From Tritrichomonas musculus (lineage: Eukaryota > Parabasalia > Tritrichomonadida > Tritrichomonadidae), in assembly GCA_039105265.1 (NCBI GenBank), contig JAPFFF010000017.1:124001-188000 (forward strand): a DNA stretch of 64,000 nucleotides. Direction: 5' to 3'. The notes under the pieces are model-generated. The model saw only the letters and a list, made by a program, of their open reading frames with translations, did no database searches and had not been told where the DNA came from. The translations under genes were made by a program, and so were the position numbers. Every line of letters starts with the position of its first letter. Position 1 is the first letter of the stretch. Below are positions 48,778 to 57,400 of this stretch, one piece after another.

Positions 48778-49175
48778 ATTGTCAGAAAATGCAATAAAAA
48801 TAAAAGGGGTGTCAAAAAATGTATTTTTAAAATTTTTAATATTATCCTTTTATATTATAATATTATTTATATTTTTAATAATAAAGATTATATTTATTAA
48901 AATATTCCTAAAAGGTTCAATAATTATCAAGATATTTTTGAGACAAATTGTTTACCCCCATATTCAATTTTTCATCCATTGAATTTTTTAAAATTTGAAA
49001 TACATATATCTTGGAAAATAATGGACCTTTTTCAAAGATTTTAATATTTTTAAGGTTTTCAAGGACGTAGAATTCAAATATCACAATTAGAAATCTTAAA
49101 AATGAATTGTCAAAAAATGCAAAAAATAAAAAGAGTGTCAAAAAATGCAGTAAATTGAATTGTTTATTTAATTAA
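48778..49175. other. AT-rich non-coding stretch with duplicated motif
   Basis: Almost 400 bases, very AT-rich. A motif TGTCA(A/G)AAAATGCA, then AAAAATAAAA, then GTGTCAAAAAATG occurs at both ends (about 48780-48822 and 49101-49152). It resembles the TGTCAAAACCG module without its CCG. The long hydrophobic frame here has no good start and looks spurious. An origin or control region is possible. Confidence 0.5.
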
Positions 49176-49454
49176 TTATTTCCTTTCGTTCCAGCGTTTG
49201 AGATTTTTCAAACCTGCCTTTAATTCTTCAATGAAGAAGCATTCAAGTTCGTTAGCTTTTTCTTCATTTGAGCTATCTCCATCATTCATTATCACACGAA
49301 CATCATCGATGTGATTCATATTGGTTGCAGCTTCTTGGAGCATATATGCCATTTTTTCTCTTTGATCAAGATCATCAGAAATAGTTCTCCATTCATGAAC
49401 ACTATCAAGAGCTTCGACAACTTCGAGTAAGTGTTGGATCGTACGGGCTTCCAT
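49176..49454 (-). CDS. Unknown small acidic helical protein
   Basis: 92 residues from the ATG at 49454 (MEARTIQHLLEVVEALD). A longer frame starting at 49484 runs through the promoter, so the inner ATG is preferred. Helical, with two Trp and a basic end (LKRWNERK). No family recognised. Confidence 0.55.
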   Translation of the reverse strand: MEARTIQHLLEVVEALDSVHEWRTISDDLDQREKMAYMLQEAATNMNHIDDVRVIMNDGDSSNEEKANELECFFIEELKAGLKNLKRWNERK

Positions 49455-49518
49455 GCTTGTATAAAAATGATGTGATGACCTCACGAGAAAAAATTAGATT
49501 TTTTGGTTAACGGTCGCC
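49455..49518 (-). promoter_or_regulatory. ATCTAATTTTTTCTCG-type promoter
   Basis: On the minus strand: GCGACCGTTAACC, ATCTAATTTTTTCTCG, GGTCATCACATCATTTTT and then the ATG at 49454. This is the third copy of the module found at the two ends of the element (6321-6381 and 52087-52147). Confidence 0.75.
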
Positions 49519-49542
49519 TAGTGAAAAAGTTCATTTTTATAA

Positions 49543-49956
49543 ATGTCTGACAAACCAAGTGTACCTGAACAAAATGAAATTAAAGATGATATTCCAGCTA
49601 TGTCTGCAAAAGACATGAAAAATATTAAAAAGACAGAAGCTTGGAAAGTACTCAAAAAGAGATATGGTGAAAATGTTTCAATGGAAAAATTGCTTTCTGT
49701 TGCTCATGTTATGAGACAATTAATGCAACATAACTTAAAAATCATCATCCCTGGTTTCTCACGTGAAGAACAACGGAAAAAAGATTGTTTGATTAAATGG
49801 TTTGATACTCATATCGAATTCATTCAACAATTTTTGTCACCTGGAATGATGATTGGTTACGATCAAGGATATTATGTTCCTATATCAAAAGAAAAAGCAA
49901 AAGAAATAGCAAAAGAAAAAGCAAAAGAAAAAGAAAAAGCAAAAGAAGATAAATAA
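49543..49956 (+). CDS. Unknown protein with KEKAKE tail
   Basis: 137 residues. A compact helical region (about 35-115), then a tail of EKAKE/EKAKEK repeats. No family recognised. Its ATG follows GTTCATTTTTATAA, and it is divergent from the 49454 gene. Confidence 0.6.
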   Translation: MSDKPSVPEQNEIKDDIPAMSAKDMKNIKKTEAWKVLKKRYGENVSMEKLLSVAHVMRQLMQHNLKIIIPGFSREEQRKKDCLIKWFDTHIEFIQQFLSPGMMIGYDQGYYVPISKEKAKEIAKEKAKEKEKAKEDK

Positions 49957-50049
49957 ATAAAAAGTTAATTTTTTTAAATTAAAGGTTTATTAGAAACCTA
50001 AATCTTGTTGAGAGTAATTTTTATACCGACCTCTCAATAATCGGAATTT

Positions 50050-52086
50050 TTATTTTTCGTCAACTTCTTGAACGTTAGGTGGAACTGGTTCAGTGTGTAG
50101 ATCTTGACGTTCAACTGAGGTGAGGAAATTGTCAATGTGGAATTTGAACCAGGATACGTTTGGTGTTTTCTTTTGAAATTCGGCAATTCTTGCGTGAACG
50201 ACTTCATTTGCCAAATTCTCGTCCCCATTGTATCGCTTTTTGAAGAATTCGATCAATTCATTTCTTAGCTGAATTTCCTTTTGAGATTTTTGATCGGATG
50301 TGAATTCTTGTATATTTCCCCATTTGTGAGTTTGAGGTAATTCTTGCCAATTTTCTGGTGGAGGTGGAAGTTGTGGTGGTGGTGGGAGGTCTTGTAATTT
50401 TTTATAAATATCTGCTTTTAATTTGTTAGGATCGGCATTCATTCTTGCCCAGTCTTCTTTGCTCATTCCTGGTGGTGGCAATACTAGTGAGTCGTTCTCC
50501 GTCTGTAAATCAAAAAGAACATTTGTAGTTACTTCTTTGGAAATTTTTTCATCGAATTGATGAGTATAGTTGTCTTCAATTGTTGACCATCTTTCTTTTT
50601 CATCATCATTGAGTAACTCATCAGGGAAAATTCTTGATGCTTTTCGATTTCCTTTCATTTTGGCATTCAATCTTTTTTGAACTTCATCATTAATTTCTTG
50701 ATTGGTCTTTTCGAGATATAGTTTTTGAAATTTTCTGCTGGTGGTAAAGATGAGATTTTTTTCGCTTTCGTCTTCGTTATCTTTTTCAGGTGCGGTGAGA
50801 TCCTTTTCATCTTTTTCAGGTTTTGGTTGATCCTTTTCATCTTTTTCAGATTTTGGTTGATCCTTTTCATCTTTTTCAGGCAATTTGTTTAAGATTTCGA
50901 GAACATCGTCAACATCTTTATCAACATCATCAGAATCTTCTTGGATTTCTATAATTGATTGAATTTCCTTGGTTGATGATTCCCATTTTTTCAATTCTTC
51001 ACTGCTCAATAATTCCTTTGAGAAGATTTCTCTTGCTGTCTTTTTGTCATCAAACATTTTGTGAAACAATCTGCTATCTGCATCGGCCATTGCCTCTTTT
51101 CTTGACATTTCTGGATTTATTCTTTGTAATATGTCTGCTGTTGATGAAATGAGATACTCTTTTGCATTTTCTTCTTCCTGACGCTCTTCTTCCATTTTTT
51201 GTGCATATTTTACATTTTCTTCTTCCGTGAGCAATTCAATCAAAGGTGGGACATGTTCGAGGTATTTGTGCTCTTCCATAACTGTAACAATTCTTTCACG
51301 TGCATGTGCATATGTATCAGCGAATGTTGACAAAGGATAAATTTTTCTATACGCAATTGTTAATTCTGAAATTGCGTTTTGTTGCTCTTTTGATAATTCT
51401 GGATGGTCTGCTTCAATGATTTCATTCATTTCATCAATATTTTTTGGATCTTCTGGTGTTAATTCCCCTAAAAGTGCTTTATTGTTTGTGTACTCTGAAC
51501 GATATTGGTCTAAATATTGATACAATGAAAACTTTATTACATCGAATGGCAAGCCATCTCTATTATTTTGTCTGTAATCGAATTTCTTTTGGATGTGTTT
51601 TGCCATTTTTGGCTTTTTGAGATCTGCTAATTTTTTTTCCAAATCATCCCACCAAGTAGCGCACTGAATTGTAATTGTGTCATCATTTGGTTTATCGTCG
51701 TCGATGAACAAATGTAATGCTTGTTTATCGCCTTCTGCAAATAATTCGTCTCCTAATAAATGTGCGGCAAGGAGACACTTTTGATCTTGATCTAAAGAAT
51801 TCCATAACTTATTTGCATTTAGCCAGTTGAGTTGCTCTTTTGGTGTTTTTATCCCTTTTTCTTGAAATTCTTGTATTTGTTTGTGGTAGAGTTTTGCTGG
51901 TAAATGATTGTATGGGTGAAATTTTATATGAGTCAAATCAATTTCTTTTTCTTCTTCTTTAGCTTCTGCTTCGGCTTTTGCAATTTCGTGCAGGTATTGC
52001 ATTTTTGTTATTTCTTCAACTTCAGGTTTCTTTTGCTGAGTGTTGCTGTTGTTGTTGTTGCTGTTGCTGTTGTCGCTGTTAGACAT
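50050..52086 (-). CDS. Large unknown protein near the right end
   Basis: About 678 residues from the ATG at 52086; the longer frame to 52197 crosses the promoter. Ser/Asn-rich start, then a long charged helical part. Two related blocks (K.AREIFSKELLSSEELKKWE and K.ASRIFPDELLNDDEKERW) lie at about 375-395 and 515-540, indicating an internal duplication. Between them, KDEKDQPK(S/P)E repeats are encoded by near-identical 33-bp units (about 50790-50880). A proline-rich segment (PPPPQLPPPPENW) lies at about 590. No family recognised. It is the second largest unknown of the element. Confidence 0.65.
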   Translation of the reverse strand: MSNSDNSNSNNNNSNTQQKKPEVEEITKMQYLHEIAKAEAEAKEEEKEIDLTHIKFHPYNHLPAKLYHKQIQEFQEKGIKTPKEQLNWLNANKLWNSLDQDQKCLLAAHLLGDELFAEGDKQALHLFIDDDKPNDDTITIQCATWWDDLEKKLADLKKPKMAKHIQKKFDYRQNNRDGLPFDVIKFSLYQYLDQYRSEYTNNKALLGELTPEDPKNIDEMNEIIEADHPELSKEQQNAISELTIAYRKIYPLSTFADTYAHARERIVTVMEEHKYLEHVPPLIELLTEEENVKYAQKMEEERQEEENAKEYLISSTADILQRINPEMSRKEAMADADSRLFHKMFDDKKTAREIFSKELLSSEELKKWESSTKEIQSIIEIQEDSDDVDKDVDDVLEILNKLPEKDEKDQPKSEKDEKDQPKPEKDEKDLTAPEKDNEDESEKNLIFTTSRKFQKLYLEKTNQEINDEVQKRLNAKMKGNRKASRIFPDELLNDDEKERWSTIEDNYTHQFDEKISKEVTTNVLFDLQTENDSLVLPPPGMSKEDWARMNADPNKLKADIYKKLQDLPPPPQLPPPPENWQELPQTHKWGNIQEFTSDQKSQKEIQLRNELIEFFKKRYNGDENLANEVVHARIAEFQKKTPNVSWFKFHIDNFLTSVERQDLHTEPVPPNVQEVDEK
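50790..50880. repeat. Tandem 33-bp repeats in the right-end gene
   Basis: About three units based on GATCCTTTTCATCTTTTTCA(G), coding for Glu/Lys/Asp/Pro-rich repeats of the 678-residue protein. Confidence 0.75.
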
Positions 52087-52218
52087 GCTAAAAAGTGATG
52101 TGATGAGGCGACGAGAAAAAATTAGATTTTTGGTAAACGGTCTCCACCCCGAAAACCCGTTAGGTCCCTCGCTAAAAATATGATTTTTCGAGCTCACCTC
52201 ATCACCTCATTTTTTCTC
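52087..52218. promoter_or_regulatory. Right divergent promoter pair of the Polinton
   Basis: Mirror image of the left pair. The minus-strand half reads GTGGAGACCGTTTACC, ATCTAATTTTTTCTCG, CTCATCACATCACTTTTT. The plus-strand half reads GGTCCC, ATATGATTTTTCG, GCTCACCTCATCAC, CTCATTTTTTC. The region is about 50 bases shorter than the left because it lacks the 20-bp iterons. Confidence 0.7.
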
Positions 52219-52680
52219 ATGTCGTCCCAGCAACAGGTACCCGAACAAGAGCAAGAAAAGCAAAAAGAGCAAGAAAAGCAAAAAGAGCAAGAAAGGCCAA
52301 ATCATAATATCTCAGTTACAAGCTATTTCTATAATCAAGTCGAAAAAGATCGAATCAAAAGAGGAATCGCCATATATTATATGTACCAATCATTCAAAAA
52401 TCAATGCAAAGACCTCAATTTTTCACTTGATTTTGATACCAATGTACATAAAATTGTCCTCAAAATGGATAAAGTTGTCACCGATCGTGCTGAATATGAA
52501 GCAACAAAGTCTTTCATTCAAAGAGAAGTCGATCACGATCGTTTTGAAACCAATAAATTCCCTGAAGTACCTAAAGAACCATATATTGAATGGGTTTTAA
52601 CATCTGACGAATTTGAAGAAGAGGAAAAGAAAGAAGAAGAAAAAGACGACGACAAAAAAGATCCTGATTGGAAGCCATAA
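52219..52680 (+). CDS. Unknown right-end protein of the Polinton
   Basis: About 153 residues from the ATG at 52219. Gln/Glu/Lys repeats at the start (EQEKQKEQ units), a helical aromatic middle, and an acidic tail (EEEEKKEEEKDDDKKD). A longer frame from 52180 would read promoter sequence. It points outward towards the terminal repeat, mirroring the gene at 5714-6196, but the two proteins are not obviously alike. Confidence 0.6.
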   Translation: MSSQQQVPEQEQEKQKEQEKQKEQERPNHNISVTSYFYNQVEKDRIKRGIAIYYMYQSFKNQCKDLNFSLDFDTNVHKIVLKMDKVVTDRAEYEATKSFIQREVDHDRFETNKFPEVPKEPYIEWVLTSDEFEEEEKKEEEKDDDKKDPDWKP

Positions 52681-52728
52681 AAAGGACGTTTATTGAGAGG
52701 ACGTTTAATAAATACTCTCATACTAGGT

Positions 52729-52959
52729 TTTAAGTAAACCACACAATTAACAACTTTTTCTATATCTTTTTTGATGTTAACGATACGGGACCTCCTTCCT
52801 AGCAGAGCGTTGAGAGGAATCCTGAGAACAAGCCCAGTGGAAGATCATTAATGGGAGTGGGGGATCATACCTGGCATAGCGGGGCTGGGGTCGCGGATGG
52901 GAAATATTTGACGCGGTTTTTGAACGAAGTGCAAAAATCGTGGCAAATATATAACTACT
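52729..52959 (-). repeat. Polinton right terminal inverted repeat
   Basis: About 231 bp, the reverse complement of 5489-5718 with about four differences, ending ...ATAACTACT at the target duplication. Confidence 0.95.
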
Positions 52960-52965
52960 TTTACA
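52960..52965 (+). repeat. Polinton target-site duplication, right copy
   Basis: TTTACA, an exact match to 5483-5488. Confidence 0.9.
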
Positions 52966-53190
52966 AGAATAATATTAGTATAAACAATAAATAAAATATT
53001 AATGGAAGATGAAACTTTTTAATGAAGCGCATTGAATTAACGCCTCTCAACCATGTTTCAGCATTCAAAATTTATTTATCCTAAAAAAAGCTTCATTTAA
53101 TTTTATAATTATAATTACTATTCGAGTTATAGTAATAATTTTTTATTTATTTTTTCTGAGGCTTTTTCACTTTTTCAAATCAATTCTTAA
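52966..53190. other. AT-rich intergenic DNA right of the Polinton
   Basis: No gene seen. It is the former continuation of the host sequence that ends at 5482. Confidence 0.5.
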
Positions 53191-53782
53191 AATAGATGTA
53201 CAGAAACCAAGATCCTGCCAAAATTTTGACTTATTTTTATATTTATATTATTTAAATAAATTTATATAATTCATATTTGTACTTTAATAAATGAATTGAT
53301 CGTACAATTTTAAGATATTTATATTTTTTGTAAAAACGTTTTTTTGAAAATTGATAATATTATTTTAAAATTTGTGAATTTTTATTCAATTTTAATTTGA
53401 ATCAAAGTTATATTTTTTAACTTTTTTAAATTTTAAGGTTTCACTTTTTCAAACAAAATAATGAAAAAAGCATGATATTAAAGTAGGAAAAAAAAAAAAT
53501 CATGCGATCTGATTTTTTTCAAAATTAAATATCTGCTTACTTACATGACAAAGCATATTATATGTTCTTAAGAACTCACAAATTTGGGCCAATTTTTTGT
53601 TATAACACAATCTTTTTATATCTTGGTTAAATAGCTTTTTTACATGATATTATATTCAATTTATACTTTATTAATGATTATTGAATTATCGAAAATTGAA
53701 TATTTAATGATTTGATTGAGATATTGATATTTTAAGTGTAAATAACAATTCATTGAAAAAGTTATGTTTCTGTACATCTATT
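53191..53782. mobile_element. Non-autonomous inverted-repeat element
   Basis: A 17-bp sequence, AATAGATGTACAGAAAC, at 53191-53207 is repeated inverted at 53766-53782, bounding about 590 bp of AT-rich non-coding DNA. If the TA inside each arm is the duplicated target, this would be a Tc1/mariner-type MITE with ends beginning GATGTACAG; that reading is inference. Confidence 0.5.
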
Positions 53783-54008
53783 AAAATATTTTTTTTTTTT
53801 TTTTTTTTTGATCAAAAAAGTGCTCCATTCAATCTGACAGGTACTAAACTTTTCGAATTATTAAATGGAATAGAAAACATTTTTCAGAGAACTCCTATTT
53901 ACTTGCAAATTAATATTTGATGTTAAAACTTTTTGAATGTTTATTCATCATAATTTTTTTCAGCAAATTTTCCAGACCAATAATAAATAATAAAGATGCT
54001 TATTCATC
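53783..54008. other. AT-rich spacer with a long poly-T run
   Basis: A run of about 22 T (near 53788-53809) and no gene. Confidence 0.5.
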
Positions 54009-54062
54009 ATCTTTTTAGGTTACAAAATTTTTACCGATTCTTACCGCCAGCCGCGGAGTCTC
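54009..54062. repeat. Half copy of the GC-rich palindrome
   Basis: GTTACAAAATTTTTACCGAT, then TCTTACCGCCAGCCGCGG and GTCTCGA match the reverse complement of about 1732-1790, then diverge. Only one arm is present, directly before the decayed transposase. Confidence 0.65.
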
Positions 54063-54099
54063 GAATACTGGGCCAATGGAATAGGTGCCACAGGAAACT

Positions 54100-55340
54100 C
54101 TTATTTGTCAAAATACGATGTCAATCTATTTTTGAAAATTGTACAGGACGCGGATGATGATTGTAATTGCATACCAGCAATTTACGCCATCTCTCTTGCT
54201 TACTATCTTAAGAAAAAGCAAAATGTTCGGGCTTTCTATCTGTTGACTACCATTAATTGCAGAGATTTAGCTTCTAGATTCACCAAAACCGATCATCCAT
54301 CACGCCCTTGGCTGTATCACAAAGTAGAAAAGATCAAAATAGTTGCTGGACAAACCATTGAGTTTGAACGTCGACACTGTAGTTACGTTGCAACGATTTA
54401 CTTCTACTTCCAACTGCACTCCTTCTTGTACGAACGTCAACCAAGCCTCATCCTAAACATGGATGAAACCATGTTAACAGCAAAAAGAAGAATGAAGGTT
54501 CTAGCTAGAAAAGGCTCTCTTCCTTTGATCCTCGAAGCTATTATAGTACCACACTTGGCTGGTTGTGTACCTTTTTCCGCTTCTGGCTATCTTTTTGATC
54601 CCTTAATCATTCTCCCCAATAAAAAACCTTAAGTACACTAGACAATTATTCGGAACTTTCATTCTTTGCAAGCTCTGCAGTAGGTTTAAATACATGCAAC
54701 CAGCCAAGTGCGGTTAACACTTCCAGAGAAAATTCGAAATAGTCTAATATTGCTTTTATGGGATGGTCATCCATCAAGGTTTACTTTCAAAGCAATGCTA
54801 ATTTTGCATTTTTTTGATATCGACGTTGTGCTGATCCCACCACATACCAGTCACTTGTTGCAAGCTTTTGATGTGTAGGTGGCTTCGCCATTTAAGACTT
54901 ATTTTAAAGAAGCACTAATCTCAGAAAGTTTCAGTCTTTATATTGAAAAAGGGGTTGATATATCAAAGCAAACATCAAGGGAACTTCGTGATTCACTTAT
55001 TAAATCTTTCATAACTGCAATGAGAAGGAGCTCTTCATTGAAAATATCGAATCAGGATTTGAGAAATCAGGAATCGTACCTATTGATGCAAAAAGACTGC
55101 TATCTTCTAATTTTATCCAAGAAACACATCGCAACAATAATGATCTTTTGAGAAATTATTGTCTAAATACTGGAAATGCATTAACAGAACTTTTTGAAAA
55201 GGAAAATGGTCGCTAGCCAACAGAGCAAGACTTTACGATCAATCTATAAGAAATTGCTAAAAAAATTATGGAGTCATCGATCGAAGATGGGAAAAGATTG
55301 TCCAAGCTCCCACCTCTAATTGTAGTAGATGGATCAAAAG
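54100..55340 (+). pseudogene. Decayed pogo/Tigger-like DDE transposase
   Basis: Remnant of a DDE_1-type transposase. The first catalytic Asp is in ILNMDET (about 54462). A later part reads WDGHPSRFTFKA (Asp near 54763), then IPPHTSHLLQAFDV (Asp near 54870), and AF.KSGIVPIDAKR-like sequence follows near 55065-55110. The coding sequence is broken: the first open frame has no ATG and ends at 54632, a stop follows the QAFDV segment at about 54876, and a frameshift lies near 55060. Family known from the conserved DDE_1 blocks. No terminal repeats found. Confidence 0.75.
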
Positions 55341-55904
55341 TAAATATTTAATTAAAAAGAAAATAAAGAAATAAAAAAGGTTTAAGGTTTGATTTGGGAG
55401 TATGTTTTTTCTCCCCCTTTTCATTTTTTCCATTTTTTCTTCTCCCTTCTTGGTGGTATGGTTTATTTATAGTATCATATATGCCATTAAAGAAAAAGCA
55501 ATAAACAAATAATTATTATTTTAGGTGTCATCAAAATATCATAAAGAGATATCTGATTGGATCACTAAACTGATTAAATTTCATTTTTAGCATCGTCATC
55601 ATTTAGATCGTATTGGAGCAGTAATCAAAACATTGTTTTTAGCTTCAAGAATAAATAAAAATGAAGAAATTAAAGGTCATTAAAAAAGACGTTGAAAATT
55701 CCTATTTTTAGAATGTTTTTTTTTTTTTTTTTTTTATATATATATCATTTATAAATTCAATACTTTTTTATATAAAATGAATACTTTTTATTGCTAAATT
55801 TATGATTTCTTTTAATTTTTAAATGATTATTCAATCTTAGTCAAAGACAATTTGAATTGTCAAAAACATTTCAACTAACAGTATGCCCTATTAATTTTTT
55901 TTCC

Positions 55905-55946
<42 letters not shown>

Positions 55947-56708
55947 CTTCAAAGTTAATATAATAATTAAACAGTTTTAAGAAAATTGATAAATTATTGA
56001 GCACAAATATCATGATGTAAAAAAGCTTTTTGAACAACTCAGGTAAAAACGAGATCAACTTTTTGAAATTGTTCTAATTCGAAGAACTAAAAGGGAAAAA
56101 AAAAGGATTTCATCTTCAAACACAGCATAGGTGAATGAAGGAAGCGTTAATTTGCTGGTATGCAGAGTTTCTTTATTTGGTAATTTTTGATCATGATTCT
56201 GAAATTTTTAAAACTTTTAATTGGGTCAAATGATCAGATCATTATTACATAGAATTAAATAGGAATGGATATATAGATAGAATTAGAGAAAAATGAAACA
56301 GAAAAGTTTTGAAACTCTATCATATAATGAAATTGATAACTTTTAGATTAAAATATGAATAATTACGTTTGAAAAAAATTTATCTGATTAGAAAATGGTA
56401 AGGGGTGTTTCCGCATTTCATGCTTCCATGTCATTTTAACAGCCAATGACCACCTTCGCGAGAATCTTTTCATGACCGTTGAAACTCATTAATTTTAGTG
56501 CGACAGAGCTATTTCACCAGATGTTTGAGTAAAAAAAAATCTTCAATTTGACTACAAAATTTTATTAAAAAGCAATCTCGAAACTGAATTACCATATACA
56601 GAAAGTTAATTATTTTAGCAAAAAAGAAAATTTAATTTCTAGTTTTTCTGGAAGGTTAGTAATTGATAATTTGTCCTGAAAACGGTTCTAAACGATGGTT
56701 TTTCTTTC

Positions 56709-56746
<38 letters not shown>

Positions 56747-57400
56747 ACATATTTCTACCACGACATTGAAATTATTATTTTTGATTAAATCAAGTAATGG
56801 TACAGTTATAATATCTTTCATTGATATTGCAAGATTTCAATAAGTAATCATTATAAACCTTATGTTTTAGATCTTTCAATGGTTTACGAGTCATCTTATT
56901 TCTTATGGTGAAAGAGTATTTATTTAAAATCTCATAGTCATTTACAAAACCTTTTAATAGAACAAGGCTCATTTTCAAATAGAACAATATTAATCTAGTG
57001 GACACTCTTCAAATTCTTAGAAGTCCTGTTTTCTCATTCAATTGTTATATATCTAACGAAATGAGTTTTTTGACTATTGTCATATAATATTAATAAATAT
57101 AGATTTTTTTGAAGACAATTTATCAAAAAATATTCAAAAATTATTTTAAAATGAAAAAGAACAATTACAGATTTTATGTGATTGTAAATCCAAAATACAA
57201 AAATTCCAAATGGAAGATTATTTCTATTTTATAAAAACGCTAATTAGCTATTCAAACATTGATTAGGGAAATCTCAAAAAAGCAATTCTTCTGTATTTTA
57301 TTTCAGTTAATTTTTTTTATGGAGTACATTTAACCAAACGAGAAATGCATCAATAATAAATAAAAATCATAACTTTTTCAGATGTTTTTTACTCAATCAA
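55341..57400. other. AT-rich region with long homopolymers
   Basis: No supported gene. It contains very long poly-A runs (about 40 A near 55908-55944 and about 34 A near 56710-56743) and a poly-T run near 55714-55735. A minus-strand frame from 56972 to 56790 (about 60 residues, MSLVLLKGFVNDYEIL...) has protein-like composition and may be a small remnant, but has no recognisable family. Confidence 0.4.

Larger units (their letters stand above)
5489..52959. mobile_element. Giant Maverick/Polinton element
   Basis: One virus-like DNA element of about 47.5 kb. It has inverted terminal repeats of about 230 bp, AG...CT ends and a perfect 6-bp duplication. It encodes the family's defining set: protein-primed DNA polymerase B, retroviral-type integrase, FtsK/A32-like packaging ATPase and double-jelly-roll-type major capsid protein (here two copies). 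It also carries an SF3 helicase, a KilA-N protein, fibre-like proteins, a possible surface glycoprotein and a giant coiled protein. Typical Polintons are 15-20 kb, so this is unusually large. Near-identical terminal repeats and intact long frames argue for a recent insertion. The copy is mostly whole, with about two to four broken parts. Confidence 0.95.

Noticed and set aside
48779-48982. Hydrophobic 67-residue frame after the integrase
   Set aside because: No ATG start, very AT-rich Ile/Phe/Leu composition and overlap with repeated promoter-like motifs; looks like chance.
49999-50038. Short inverted repeat (TTGTTGAGAG...CTCTCAATAA) as a terminator
   Set aside because: It lies between convergent genes and could form a small hairpin, but eukaryotic termination does not depend on such hairpins; chance is likely.
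5489-52959. Complete free-living virus genome rather than an integrated element
   Set aside because: Host-like DNA on both sides and an exact 6-bp duplication show that this copy is integrated.
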